Shown here: one piece after another, positions 47,865 to 58,768 of the stretch
Position numbering within the stretch: the first letter of the stretch is position 1
Layout of the letters: each line of letters starts with the position of its first letter
NCBI RefSeq assembly: GCF_002797755.1
Contig: NZ_PGFI01000011.1
Span: forward strand, 620,001 to 684,000
Length of the DNA stretch: 64,000 bases
Direction: 5' to 3'
From: Brevirhabdus pacifica
GTDB taxonomy: Bacteria > Pseudomonadota > Alphaproteobacteria > Rhodobacterales > Rhodobacteraceae
The notes under the pieces: generated by a model
What the model saw: only the letters and a program-made list of their open reading frames with translations
Databases searched by the model: none
Told to the model about the DNA's origin: nothing
Position numbers and translations under genes: made by a program

Positions 47865-48953
47865 TCAGCCGGCGCTGCGCAGGCGGTTGATATGCCCCAT
47901 CTTGCGGCCCGGCCGCGCCTCGGCCTTGCCGTAAAGGTGAAGCTGTGTCCCGGTCTGTCCGGCGTGTTCATGGGCCGTCAGGATGTCGTCGCCGATGAGG
48001 TTCAGCATCTCGACATCGGCGTGCCGCTTGCCATCGCCCAGGGGCCAGCCCGCGACCGCGCGGATATGCTGCTCGAACTGGTCAACGGCGCAGCCAAGCT
48101 GCGTCCAGTGGCCCGAGTTGTGGACACGGGGCGCGATCTCGTTGACGACCAGCCCGTCGGGCGTGACGAAAAGCTCGACCCCCATGACGCCGACGTAATC
48201 CAGCGCGTTCAGGATCCGCGCGGCCAGCAGCACCGCGTCCGAACGAAGCGAGGGAGACAGCCGCGAGGGCACCAGCGTGCGATGCAGGATGCCGTCCCGA
48301 TGCTCATTCTCCCCGGGATCGAAACAGGCGATGTCGCCGCTGGCACTGCGGGCCCCGATGACCGAGACCTCGGCGCTGAAATCGACAAATCCTTCCAGGA
48401 TCGCGGGCGCGCCGGCCATCTGGGCGATCGCATCCTCGCATTGGTCGGGCGCGTCCAGCCGCACCTGGCCCTTGCCGTCATAGCCGAAGCGTCGGGTCTT
48501 GAGGATGCCGCGGGGGCCGATCTGTGCCAGCGCGTCGCGCAGGGCACCGGCATCGTCGCAGGCCACGAAGGGCGCGGTGCGCAGGCCCAGGTCGCACAGG
48601 AACGTCTTCTCGGTCAGCCGGTCCTGGCTGACCTCCAGCGCGCGGCGTCCCGGGCGGATCGGGGCGGAATCTGCCAGCAGGTCCAGCGCCGGGGCCGGGA
48701 TGTTCTCGAACTCGTAGGTCACCACGTCGACCGAGGCGGCAAAGGCGGCAAGAGCCTCGTGATCGTCATAGGAGGCGGTGGTGAGGGCATGGGCCACGTC
48801 GGCGGCGGGCGGGTTGGCCCCCGGCTCGTAGATGTGACAGCGCAGGCCCAGCCGCGAGGCCGCGGCGGACAGCATTCGCCCAAGCTGGCCACCGCCGAGG
48901 ATGCCGATGGTCGATCCGGCGGGCAGGGGGGTGTCGGTCGCGCGCTCAGTCAT
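47865..48953 (-). CDS. purK: N5-carboxyaminoimidazole ribonucleotide synthase
   Basis: 362 residues, ATP-grasp enzyme that makes N5-CAIR from AIR, ATP and bicarbonate in purine synthesis. Motifs: [47 protein letters not shown] and [14 protein letters not shown]. The start is [10 protein letters not shown], overlapping the purE end by 8 bp; an extended frame upstream is inside purE and rejected. Confidence 0.97.
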   Translation of the reverse strand: MTERATDTPLPAGSTIGILGGGQLGRMLSAAASRLGLRCHIYEPGANPPAADVAHALTTASYDDHEALAAFAASVDVVTYEFENIPAPALDLLADSAPIRPGRRALEVSQDRLTEKTFLCDLGLRTAPFVACDDAGALRDALAQIGPRGILKTRRFGYDGKGQVRLDAPDQCEDAIAQMAGAPAILEGFVDFSAEVSVIGARSASGDIACFDPGENEHRDGILHRTLVPSRLSPSLRSDAVLLAARILNALDYVGVMGVELFVTPDGLVVNEIAPRVHNSGHWTQLGCAVDQFEQHIRAVAGWPLGDGKRHADVEMLNLIGDDILTAHEHAGQTGTQLHLYGKAEARPGRKMGHINRLRSAG

Positions 48954-49434
48954 CGCGGGGCACCTCGGGGATGGAATCGGAAAGCGCCGCGCGCCATTCA
49001 TCGAGGCGCCGGGCCAAAGCCGGATCGCCATTGGCCAGTATCGCGGCGGCCATCAGGCCCGCATTGGCCGCGCCGGCCGCGCCGATGGCCATGGTGGCGA
49101 CCGGGTAGCCCTTGGGCATCTGCACGATGGAATACAGGCTGTCGACACCCGACAGTGCCTTGGTTTGCACGGGCACGCCGATCACCGGAACCCGCGTCTT
49201 GGACGCCATCATGCCCGGCAGATGTGCCGCGCCCCCGGCGCCCGCGATGATGACCTTCAGCCCGGCCTCGACCGCGCCGCGGCCATAGTCCCACAACCTG
49301 TCGGGGGTGCGGTGCGCCGAGACGATCCGCGCCTCATAGGGCACGTTCAGCTCGTCCAGGATCTGGGCGGCCTCCTTCATGGTGGACCAGTCCGACTGGC
49401 TGCCCATGATTATCCCGACTTCGACGCGGCTCAT
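48946..49434 (-). CDS. purE: 5-(carboxyamino)imidazole ribonucleotide mutase
   Basis: 162 residues. Converts N5-CAIR to CAIR. Class I PurE motifs: [33 protein letters not shown] and [20 protein letters not shown], with the catalytic His in SAHR. Three start codons follow each other (GTG-ATG-ATG); the last has the best spacing from GGAGG. Operon purE-purK. Confidence 0.98.
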   Translation of the reverse strand: MSRVEVGIIMGSQSDWSTMKEAAQILDELNVPYEARIVSAHRTPDRLWDYGRGAVEAGLKVIIAGAGGAAHLPGMMASKTRVPVIGVPVQTKALSGVDSLYSIVQMPKGYPVATMAIGAAGAANAGLMAAAILANGDPALARRLDEWRAALSDSIPEVPRDD

Positions 49435-49479
49435 CATCACCTCCGTTCAAGGAAGCGGCACTATAGCTAGATGCGAAGC

Positions 49480-49698
49480 CTACGCAATGATGTCGGGAAG
49501 CAGCTGATCCTCCAACGAGCGGATGCTGTCCTTGAGCGACAGTTTCTGCTTTTTCAGCCGTTTGAGGACGAGGGGATCGGCCCCCGGGCTTTCCTGCAGC
49601 GCGTCGATCGCCGAGTCGAGGTCGCGATGCTCGCGGCGCTGGGCCTCGAGGCGAATGCGCAGAACCTCGATACGGTCCATCTGATTGAAATTTTTCAT
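49480..49698 (-). CDS. YdcH family (DUF465) small helical protein
   Basis: 72 residues, two helices with the family pattern: LRIRLEAQRREHRDLDSAID, a turn GADPLVLKRLKKQKLSLKD, and the tail SLEDQLLPDII. DUF465 proteins are small coiled-coil proteins with unknown function, widespread in proteobacteria. The upstream part of the open frame has no family match and is left out. Confidence 0.85.
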   Translation of the reverse strand: MKNFNQMDRIEVLRIRLEAQRREHRDLDSAIDALQESPGADPLVLKRLKKQKLSLKDSIRSLEDQLLPDIIA

Positions 49699-49940
49699 CA
49701 CACTGCGGTCCGAATGCTTGGAATATGCAAACAGCCTACTGCGGAATTCCGCCTGCGCAAAGGGCGTTGCTGCCACAGGGGTGCGGCCATTGCGCAAGAC
49801 CGGGACTGCCTGGGTCAAGGGTGACGCAAGGTCATGGGCGGGTTCTTGCGCGGCCCGACCCAGATCCCCATATATCGGAAGTGCGGTTGCCAATGATGGG
49901 GCCGCGCCAAGAAACGGATCGCTTATTCAAGGACCCCGAC

Positions 49941-50378
49941 ATGACGAAACTTACCTTGGGCTCGCATCCCTTCCTTCTGGGGTTCGAGCAACTGGAACGG
50001 ATGGTCGAACGCACTGCAAAGACTGGCAATGACGGCTATCCCCCCTTCAACATCGAACAGGCTTCCGAGCATCGTTACCGGATCACGCTGGCGGTCGCCG
50101 GCTTCACCGAAGACGACCTGTCCATCACCGTCGAAGAGCGGCAATTGATGATCCGCGGCCGCCAGCCGGCCGAGGACGAGGGCCGTGTTTTCCTGCATCG
50201 CGGAATCGCCGCGCGGCAGTTTCAACGGACCTTTTTGCTGGCAGACGGCGTTGAGGTGTCAGGAGCGTCGATGGAAAACGGGCTGCTGCACGTGGATCTG
50301 AAACGCGCCGTTCCCAAAGCGGAGGTGCAGACCATCCGCATCGGCAAGGCTTACCAGAAGGAGGTCAGCGATGTTTGA
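49941..50378 (+). CDS. Small heat shock protein (Hsp20/alpha-crystallin)
   Basis: 145 residues. The alpha-crystallin domain follows YPPFNIEQASEHRYRITLAV and has AGFTEDDLSITVEERQLMIR, the A-x-x-x-n-G-v-L motif as SGASMENGLLHVDL, and a C-terminal extension. Such proteins hold unfolding clients. It overlaps the DUF1150 gene by 8 bp, a pair I know from other alphaproteobacteria. No heat-shock promoter was recognised. Confidence 0.93.
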   Translation: MTKLTLGSHPFLLGFEQLERMVERTAKTGNDGYPPFNIEQASEHRYRITLAVAGFTEDDLSITVEERQLMIRGRQPAEDEGRVFLHRGIAARQFQRTFLLADGVEVSGASMENGLLHVDLKRAVPKAEVQTIRIGKAYQKEVSDV

Positions 50379-50601
50379 ACAATTCAACCTTGAGGCAGCC
50401 GCCAACGGCAAGCCGATCGTCTACGTCCGGGCCGTGGATGTGGATGACCTGCCCGAGGAGGTCCGTGCCGAGGCGGAAGGGCTTGAACAGCTTTACGCCC
50501 TGCACTCGGAGACCGGCGAACGGCTGGCCCTGGTGCGTGATCGCGCGATGGCCTTCCTGCTTGCCCGCCAGAACGACTTCTCGCCGGTGAACGTCCACTG
50601 A
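50371..50601 (+). CDS. DUF1150 family protein
   Basis: 76 residues with the family's pattern: VYVRAVDVDDLPEEVR, then LYALHSETGERLALVRDRAM and AFLLARQNDFSPVNVH. Found beside ibpA-like Hsp20 genes in alphaproteobacteria; function unknown. Translation is coupled to the hsp20 gene. Terminator follows. Confidence 0.9.
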   Translation: MFEQFNLEAAANGKPIVYVRAVDVDDLPEEVRAEAEGLEQLYALHSETGERLALVRDRAMAFLLARQNDFSPVNVH

Positions 50602-50673
50602 GGACGCACCAAGGCCGGGTTGGTGCCTTTTGGCGCCTCGGACCCGGTCCCATGCTTCTGGCTTTGATTTTCA

Positions 50674-50706
50674 GGGTCCGCCCCCGCCGGGGCGGGCCCT
50701 TTTTTT
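50674..50706 (+). terminator. Terminator of hsp20-DUF1150
   Basis: GGGTCCGCCCC, loop CGCC, GGGGCGGGCCC, then seven T. Stem of 11 with one T-G pair. Confidence 0.88.
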
Positions 50707-50721
50707 GACGCCGGGCGCGCC

Positions 50722-51417
50722 TCAGCACCAGCTGGCCTCATCCGGGTGCGCCCCTTCCAGCACCTCGTGGACGTTGGCCTCGATCAGCCGGTAACCGACG
50801 TTCCCGAAGAGCCGCTGCCGCCCCTCGTTCAGCACCACCGTCGGGCTTCCGCCGATGCCGTGCTGCTGGCAGAGGGCATAGTCGGCCTCAAGTGCGGCCA
50901 GCGCGCGGGAGGATTTGATCTCGGCCTCGATGTCCTTTTGCTCGATCCCGATCTGCTGGGCGATCTCGGCATGAACATCCCAGTCCGAGATGTCGCGCCC
51001 CTCGGCGAAAAAGGCGTGGCGCAATGCGTGCGCGGCGGCGGTCGAGGGGCGGTCGGGGTAGGCGGCGGGCTCGGCATCCGTCTCGGCAGGACGCTCGATC
51101 AGCTCTACGGCCTTCAGGAACATATGCGCCCCGGCCGAAGTCGCGGGCACGGTCCGCACCCATGTGTCGGGATGCAGCGAGACATGGGGAAAGCCCTCCA
51201 GCACCTGCTGGACATGCTCGCCATACCCCTGCTGGCCGCCGCGATGGCCCCATTGCCGGGCGATCTTCTCTTTCACATCGGGAAAGACCGAGCAGACATG
51301 CGCGTCGATGCGGACACGTTCGCCGAAGGTTTCGGTCAGCTGGTCGATCCGGCGCTGGGCAACATAGGCCCAGACACAAAGAATATCCGAGAAATAAAGA
51401 AGGCGGGCTGTCGTCAT
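50722..51417 (-). CDS. DsbA family protein without a CxxC motif
   Basis: 231 residues with a thioredoxin-like DSBA fold. The position of the active site reads YFSDILCVWAYVAQRR, with a single Cys, so it is not a normal disulphide oxidase. The cis-Pro loop is HGIGGSPTVVLNEGRQRLFG. There is no signal peptide, so it should be cytosolic. Similar proteins (FrnE-like or glutathione transferase-like) are common in Rhodobacterales and poorly known. Convergent to the hsp20 operon. Confidence 0.82.
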   Translation of the reverse strand: MTTARLLYFSDILCVWAYVAQRRIDQLTETFGERVRIDAHVCSVFPDVKEKIARQWGHRGGQQGYGEHVQQVLEGFPHVSLHPDTWVRTVPATSAGAHMFLKAVELIERPAETDAEPAAYPDRPSTAAAHALRHAFFAEGRDISDWDVHAEIAQQIGIEQKDIEAEIKSSRALAALEADYALCQQHGIGGSPTVVLNEGRQRLFGNVGYRLIEANVHEVLEGAHPDEASWC

Positions 51418-51526
51418 GGGGGGCTCCGGGTTGGTGAACGATGTCTGCCGCCCCTGACTGGACCGGCCCGAGGTCCCCCCGCTTTGACATGGATCAGCCA
51501 AGGGTCACTTGCCGGCGAGCGGATCG

Positions 51527-51558
51527 CAAAAAGGGCGGGGTGCCTGCGCGCCCCGCCC
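51527..51558 (-). terminator. Terminator of sat-cysC
   Basis: On the minus strand GGGCGGGG, a 10-nt loop, CCCCGCCC, then TTTTTGCG. About 75 bp after the stop codon of the fused sulphate-activation gene. Confidence 0.8.
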
Positions 51559-51632
51559 CAACCTTTGCCGTTCCGTGTCGCGGGATCAACCGGGTCCCGC
51601 GCGGGAACCCCGTGCGAAACCCTTAGTCGCGA

Positions 51633-53339
51633 TCAGGCCGCGATTAGACCCATGCTTTCCAGCTTCAGCAGAACCTGCTGGGCGCAGAAATCCACATCCG
51701 TGCCTTCGGTCTCAAGCCGCAGCTCGGGGGTCTCGGGCATGTCGTAGGGGTCGGAAATGCCGGTGAATTCCTTGATCTTGCCCTCACGCGCCAGCTTGTA
51801 GAGGCCCTTGCGGTCGCGCCGCTCGCACTCTTCCAGACTGGTGGCCACATGCACCTCGACGAAGGCGCCGAACTGTTCGACATCCTCGCGCACGGCGCGG
51901 CGGGTGGTGGCGTAGGGGGCGATCGGCGCACAGATCGCGATGCCGCCGTTCTTGGTGATCTCGGACGCTACATAGCCGATGCGTCGGATGTTCAGGTCGC
52001 GGTGTTCCTTCGAGAAGCCCAGCTCCGAGCTGAGGTTCTTGCGCACGATATCCCCGTCCAGCAGCGTCACCGGGCGGCCGCCCATCTCCATCAACTTGAC
52101 CATCAGAGCGTTGGCCACGGTGGATTTGCCCGAGCCCGAGAAGCCGGTAAAGAACACGGTGAAGCCTTGCTGCGAGCGGGGCGGACGGGTGCGCCGCAGC
52201 TCGGCCACCACGGCGGGGAACGAGAACCACTCAGGGATCTCAAGCCCTTCCTGCAGGCGGCGGCGAAGCTCGGTGCCCGAGATGTTCAGGACGGTGGCGC
52301 CTTCCTCGACCTCGTCGGCAGGCTCGTATTGGGCGCGTTCCTGCACGTAGACCATCTGTTTGAAGTCCACCATCTCGATGCCCATCTCGTCCTGATGCTC
52401 ACGGAACAGGTCCTGGGCGTCGTAGGGGCCATAGAAATCCTCGCCGGCCGAGTTCTTGCCGGGGCCGGCGTGGTCGCGGCCGACGATGAAATGGGTGCAG
52501 CCGTGGTTCTTGCGGATCAGACCGTGCCACACAGCCTCGCGCGGGCCGGCCATGCGCATCGCCAGATTAAGCAGGCTCATCGAGGTGGTGGCGCTTGGGT
52601 ATTGGTCCAGCACGGCCTCGTAGCACCGCACGCGGGTGAAATGGTCGATGTCGCCGGGCTTGGTCATGCCGACGACCGGGTTGATCAGCAGGTTGGCCTG
52701 CGCTTCCTTGGCGGCGCGGAAGGTCAGTTCCTGATGCGCCCGGTGCAGCGGGTTGCGGGTCTGGAAGGCGACGATGCGGCGCCAGCCCAGCTTGCGGAAA
52801 TAGGCGCGCAGCTCGTTCGGCGTGTCGCGACGGGCGCGGAAGTCATAGTGCACGGGCTGCTGGATGCCGGTGACGGGGCCGCCCAGATAGACCTTGCCGG
52901 CGGTGTTGTGCAGGTAGTTGACGGCCGGATGCGCCTGATCGTCGGCGCCGAAAACCTTCTCGGCCTCGCGCGACTTGTCGGGGGTCCAGTTGTCGGTGAC
53001 GGTCATGGTCGCCAGGATCACGCCTTCCTGGTCGCGCAGGGCGATGTCCTGCCCTTCTTCCAGCTTGGCGGCGAACTCCTCGGAGACGTCCAGAGTGATG
53101 GGCATGGGCCAGAGCGAACCGTCGGCGAGGCGCATGTTCTCGACGACGCTGTCGTAATCCTTCTGCCCCAGGAAACCGCGCAGCGGGTTGAAGCCGCCGT
53201 TCATCAGCAGTTCCAGATCGCAGATCTGGCGCGGGGTCAGGTCCCAGCTCAGCAGGTCGCCGGCCTCGGCCTTGAGTTTCTGTGCGCTGTCATAGGACAC
53301 GTACAGCTCGGAAATCGGCGCGAGGTTGCTCATCATCAT
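51633..53339 (-). CDS. sat-cysC: Bifunctional sulfate adenylyltransferase / adenylylsulfate kinase
   Basis: 568 residues joining two enzymes of sulphate activation. Residues 1-385 are a homomeric ATP sulphurylase with QTRNPLHRAHQELTFRA and VGRDHAGPGKN. Residues 386-568 are APS kinase with the P-loop FFTGFSGSGKSTVANAL and LDGDIVRKNLSSELGFSKEH. The product is PAPS. Such Sat-CysC fusions are usual in Rhodobacterales, replacing CysDN. It starts at one of three ATGs in a row. No cysH is adjacent. Confidence 0.96.
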   Translation of the reverse strand: MMMSNLAPISELYVSYDSAQKLKAEAGDLLSWDLTPRQICDLELLMNGGFNPLRGFLGQKDYDSVVENMRLADGSLWPMPITLDVSEEFAAKLEEGQDIALRDQEGVILATMTVTDNWTPDKSREAEKVFGADDQAHPAVNYLHNTAGKVYLGGPVTGIQQPVHYDFRARRDTPNELRAYFRKLGWRRIVAFQTRNPLHRAHQELTFRAAKEAQANLLINPVVGMTKPGDIDHFTRVRCYEAVLDQYPSATTSMSLLNLAMRMAGPREAVWHGLIRKNHGCTHFIVGRDHAGPGKNSAGEDFYGPYDAQDLFREHQDEMGIEMVDFKQMVYVQERAQYEPADEVEEGATVLNISGTELRRRLQEGLEIPEWFSFPAVVAELRRTRPPRSQQGFTVFFTGFSGSGKSTVANALMVKLMEMGGRPVTLLDGDIVRKNLSSELGFSKEHRDLNIRRIGYVASEITKNGGIAICAPIAPYATTRRAVREDVEQFGAFVEVHVATSLEECERRDRKGLYKLAREGKIKEFTGISDPYDMPETPELRLETEGTDVDFCAQQVLLKLESMGLIAA

Positions 53340-53611
53340 TATTCTGTCACCCGGATTGTTTTAACAAACGGCAAAAGTGCCGCGACCACTGTCATTCGCG
53401 GGGCGTTTAGAACCCAAACATGGCGAAATTCAAGCCTTGCGGCGGGTTTGCGGCGGCACAAGGAGCTTTTTCCCGCCGGGACGGGAAACGCCGCCACAGC
53501 GTTCCGCAAGGGGCCCTTTGCGGGCAACGCCCGGCCCGGCGGCAATCGGGCCGCAGGGGCGGGGCGCGGCGGGCGGCGGGGGAATCACCACCCCACCGCC
53601 CGCCCGTTCGT

Positions 53612-55330
<1,719 letters not shown>

Positions 55331-55365
55331 CGGCCAGGGGCTGACCTTCCCCCGATCCGGCCGGC

Positions 55366-55809
55366 CTATCCGGCCGACGCCCGCTGCCAGAGCGTCAGCG
55401 CGATCTCGTCCAGGTCCTTGGCCTCGCGGCGGGCGGCCTCCTGCCGCGCCTCCTGGCGCAGGCGGTCGGCGACGCTGGCATAGGTCCGCGCCTCGCGGTA
55501 GCGCTCCCTGACGAAATCGTCCAGCGTCCGGCTTTCGGCGGCAAGCTTCTCAAGCTGCCCGTCGAGCCCGGCAATCTGCTCGCGCATGGCGCGGGCGAAT
55601 CCGGCGATGTAGGGGGCGACCTCCAGATCGCGCGAACGGGTTTCCTCACGCAGGCGGCGATCCAGTTCCTCGCGCTGGGCGCGGGTTTCGGCGATCTTGC
55701 CGTTGATGCGCGCCAGCTCCCTCAGCTCATCTTCCATCTCGTGGCGCTTTACCCGCTCCAGCAGGTCCAGCGCGCGGATGCGGCGGGCGGCGGTCTGGCG
55801 GGTGCTCAT
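55366..55809 (-). CDS. FliJ-like flagellar coiled-coil protein
   Basis: 147 residues, almost entirely charged helix (LLERVKRHEMEDELRELARI and onward). Length, charge and its place behind motA, at the end of a minus-strand motility operon with ATGA overlaps, suggest a FliJ-type protein of the flagellar export apparatus. FliJ sequences are poorly conserved, so this is a context-based call. Confidence 0.55.
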   Translation of the reverse strand: MSTRQTAARRIRALDLLERVKRHEMEDELRELARINGKIAETRAQREELDRRLREETRSRDLEVAPYIAGFARAMREQIAGLDGQLEKLAAESRTLDDFVRERYREARTYASVADRLRQEARQEAARREAKDLDEIALTLWQRASAG

Positions 55810-56204
55810 TGGCGCTTGGGCGAGGCGAGCGCCTCGGGCACGTCGCCGGGCACGACGCCGATGCCGGGCGCCTCGCTGCTCTCGTCCTCTTCGGCGGGCT
55901 TGGCCGGGGCTTCCAGCTCCTCCAGCCGTTCGCGCATGCGCTTCAGGATGACGGGATCCAGTTGCAGCCGCACGCGGGGCGGGGAGACGGAGATGCGTTC
56001 GCTGCCCTGGGCGGGCCCATCGGCGCTTTCGTCCCCGCTTTCCGGGGCGCCCGGGTCCGTCTTGGCCGGGGCGTCACCGCCGCCGGCGGCCAGGGCCTTG
56101 TCGGCGGGGCCGGCAAGCAGCAGGGCCGACAGCAGGGCAAGGGCAAGTCCGGCGGGCCAGCCGCGCCACGTCCCCGCGGTGCCGCCTGCCGCCGCGCCGG
56201 TCAT
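55806..56204 (-). CDS. Membrane-anchored protein of the motA operon
   Basis: 132 residues. An N-terminal hydrophobic segment (GLALALLSALLLAGPADKAL) acts as signal or anchor; the rest is an acidic, Pro/Ala/Glu-rich stretch with one helical patch (LDPVILKRMRERLEELEA). It overlaps both motA and the FliJ-like gene by 4 bp. It may be one of the small accessory motor proteins known in alphaproteobacteria (MotE- or MotF-like), but the sequence does not prove this. Confidence 0.6.
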   Translation of the reverse strand: MTGAAAGGTAGTWRGWPAGLALALLSALLLAGPADKALAAGGGDAPAKTDPGAPESGDESADGPAQGSERISVSPPRVRLQLDPVILKRMRERLEELEAPAKPAEEDESSEAPGIGVVPGDVPEALASPKRQ

Positions 56205-57067
56205 ACGGTCGCAAGCTCGCGCTGGGCGGCCTCGACCGTGTAGAAATCGGGCTGTTTCGGGGTGGGAATGTTGCCGCGCCCGATCTCGATGCAGATGCTT
56301 GGCGGGTGGGCGGCGACCATCGCCACGAAGACATCGCGGATGACCTGATAGAAGGTCCCGTCCTCGTTCTCGATCTGGGCCAGCCGGCCCGAGATGGGCT
56401 GCACCATGCAATAGGCCAGGAAGACGCCCAGGAAGGTGCCGACCAGCGCGCCGCCGATCATCGCGCCCAGGACCGCGGGCGGCTGGTCGATCGACGACAT
56501 GGTCTTGATGACACCCAGAACGGCCGCGACGATGCCGATCGCGGGCAGGCCGTCGGCCATCGTCTGGATCGCCTGCGCGGCCGAAAGCGCCTCGCCATGA
56601 TGCTTCTTGATCTTGCGGTTGATGACATCCTCGGTCGCATATTTGTCGTCGAACTGCATCGAGAGCATGCGGAAGCTGTCGGTGATCAGCTCGGTCGCGA
56701 AGTGATCGCCCAGAATGCGCGGATAGCGTGCGAAGATCTCGCTTTCCTTGGGGCTTTCGATATGGGGGTCGAGGGCCAGGATCCCCTTGGTCTTGTAAAG
56801 GCGCGTCAACTCGAACAGCAGGTTCAGCAGGTCGGTGTAATCCGAGGCCTTCCACTTGGGGCCCTTCAGCACCTTGCCGATGCCCCGCAGCGACGCCTTG
56901 ATGACCGAGAACGAGTTGGCGATGACGAAAGAGCCAAGAGCCGCGCCGCCGATCATCATCCCCTCGAAGGGCAAGGCGTGGAGGACAATCTCCATCTTGC
57001 CGCCCGATAGCATGAAGCCGCCGAACACGAGGCTGAACACCATTACCAATCCAAGGATCATCGTCAT
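56201..57067 (-). CDS. motA: Flagellar motor stator protein MotA
   Basis: 288-residue inner-membrane proton-channel subunit. Four hydrophobic segments: residues 3-22, 34-52, about 170-190 (LPAIGIVAAVLGVIKTMSS) and 201-222 (VLGAMIGGALVGTFLGVFLA). The cytoplasmic loop between spans two and three has the charged residues that act on FliG. Strong match to MotA, including KTKGILALDPHIESP. The partner motB lies 5.8 kb away at the other end of this block. Confidence 0.95.
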   Translation of the reverse strand: MTMILGLVMVFSLVFGGFMLSGGKMEIVLHALPFEGMMIGGAALGSFVIANSFSVIKASLRGIGKVLKGPKWKASDYTDLLNLLFELTRLYKTKGILALDPHIESPKESEIFARYPRILGDHFATELITDSFRMLSMQFDDKYATEDVINRKIKKHHGEALSAAQAIQTMADGLPAIGIVAAVLGVIKTMSSIDQPPAVLGAMIGGALVGTFLGVFLAYCMVQPISGRLAQIENEDGTFYQVIRDVFVAMVAAHPPSICIEIGRGNIPTPKQPDFYTVEAAQRELATV

Positions 57068-57226
57068 CGCTGTGTCACCTGATCTGAGCGCACCGAAACA
57101 TTTACCGCGCTATCCATCCCATAGTTGGGTGTAATAAGTATAATTGACATATCCGCAAGATTAGACAAGAATAGTTTGCAAGTAAATAACCCATCTTACC
57201 CGACGTTTTGCGAACAGGCGGACACC

Positions 57227-58768
57227 ATGACCATCGGCGACGCGCTGGCCTATTTTCCCGACGAACGCGATCTGGCCCACCTGCTGCCGGGCTGGCCCGA
57301 CGGCATGGCGGCGGTGCTGTGCCTGGATGACGCCGGGCGCTGCGAGGTGCTGGTCTGTCACCGCGACGAGGGGGAATCGGTCCTGCGCCGTGCTGCCGGC
57401 GCGCTGGGCAAGGCCCGTGGCGGTTTCGCTGTCTTCCCCGAGCAGGACGGCTACCCGACCCGCAGGATCCTCTTTTCCGAGGAGCAGCAGCTTCTGGGCC
57501 TGATCCTCGAGGCCGAGGATCTTGTCGAGCGGGCGGCGGATTATGCCATCAACTATGCTTTCGCCCGTGATGAAGGGTTGGACCCAGAGGACGTGATCTC
57601 CCCCCGGCGCGGGCGCGCGCGCAAGCTTGCGCCGCCCGTTCAGGCGCCCGCAGCCACCGATCGGCAGGGGGGCACGGAAACCACTGCGCCAAGCGGTCTT
57701 TTCCGTTCCAGCCGCGAGGGTGCGGGTGGCGAGGCCCCCCGCAAGGCCGAGCCTGCGGAAGCGCGGCGCGACGACGATGCGCCAGCCCCCTCCGAGCTGA
57801 CCGACGAGGTTCTGACCGCGCGCCTGGCGGCGGCCTTCATGGCCGAACCCGCGCCAGCCATGTCCATGCCGGGCCAGCTTGCCCCCGCCAGCCAGCCGAT
57901 CCCGGCGGTGGCGACCGATCCCGCGTTGCCCGCCGGCTATTCGCCGCTGGGCCCGGCGCGGCGGGGCGATTGCCAGGTGTTGGACGCGCGGATGGAACCT
58001 CGTGGCCAGGATCTGCGCCTGATACTGCGGCCCGACGAGGCGGGGGTCACCACCCAGGCCCGCCCGGCACAGGTCATGGGGTTTCGCGATGATTTCGCCC
58101 GTTTCGTGTTGCCGCGCCATTGCCTTGGCAGCTGGACACCCGACGCGCCGGCCATCCTGACACTGGCGGCCGCGCAGTTCCCCGAGGCGCTGGCGCAACG
58201 CTTCGCCGAGGCACCCTGTGCTGCGACCGCCACGGTCACGCCGCAGGGCATCTTCATCTGTCCGCTGGAGGCACCCGCACGGGGACGCCGGCGTGGGGCC
58301 GGGGCTCGCGCTGGCGCGGGCGGCGTTCGCGGACGGCTTTCGCTGGCGCTTGCGGCGGGGGTCGCAGGGGTGCTGGTCGGGCTGGGCCTGGGCGATCTGC
58401 CGGGCGCGGGCGAGGGGGAAACCCATTGGTCGCGCATGCTGCCCGAGGGCATCGCCGCGATCATCACCCCGGCCAACGCCGCCATCGGGTCCGAGAAGCG
58501 CGCCGCCAGCGCGATTTCGGGGGACACTGCCGAACCGCAGGCTGCCAAGGCCGTGCCGAGTGATGTCACGCCGAATGCGGCCCGCCCGGGGGAGGTCCAG
58601 CCTACAGGGGCGCCCCGGTTTGCCGATGCCTTGGGTCAGGCTCCGAACACAAACGCAACCACGGACACGACCCCGACCCCGATCGCGGAGGCTTCGCCCC
58701 TCGACGAGATGCTGTCGCTGGCGCGCGGTGATGTGACCGCTCGTGACACCACGGGGACGGCCCGTTGA
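57227..58768 (+). CDS. Unrecognised motility-block protein with one membrane span
   Basis: 513 residues; I do not recognise it. Residues 1-110 look globular (LAHLLPGWPDGMAAVLCLDD and FAVFPEQDGYPTRRILFSEE). Then comes a long Ala/Pro/Glu linker, a second globular piece around VMGFRDDFARFVLPRHCLGS, one hydrophobic span near residue 370 (SLALAAGVAGVLVGLGLGDL) and a polar tail. It is divergent from motA and overlaps the next gene (TTGA). Position suggests a flagellar or flagellar-glycan role. Confidence 0.75.
   Translation: MTIGDALAYFPDERDLAHLLPGWPDGMAAVLCLDDAGRCEVLVCHRDEGESVLRRAAGALGKARGGFAVFPEQDGYPTRRILFSEEQQLLGLILEAEDLVERAADYAINYAFARDEGLDPEDVISPRRGRARKLAPPVQAPAATDRQGGTETTAPSGLFRSSREGAGGEAPRKAEPAEARRDDDAPAPSELTDEVLTARLAAAFMAEPAPAMSMPGQLAPASQPIPAVATDPALPAGYSPLGPARRGDCQVLDARMEPRGQDLRLILRPDEAGVTTQARPAQVMGFRDDFARFVLPRHCLGSWTPDAPAILTLAAAQFPEALAQRFAEAPCAATATVTPQGIFICPLEAPARGRRRGAGARAGAGGVRGRLSLALAAGVAGVLVGLGLGDLPGAGEGETHWSRMLPEGIAAIITPANAAIGSEKRAASAISGDTAEPQAAKAVPSDVTPNAARPGEVQPTGAPRFADALGQAPNTNATTDTTPTPIAEASPLDEMLSLARGDVTARDTTGTAR

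Noticed and set aside
57140-57175. A promoter TTGACA-N17-AAGAAT between motA and the unknown gene
   Set aside because: The -35 is perfect but the -10 is poor and other AT-rich boxes overlap on both strands, so no single promoter can be assigned; no CtrA-type TTAA-N7-TTAA site was found there either.
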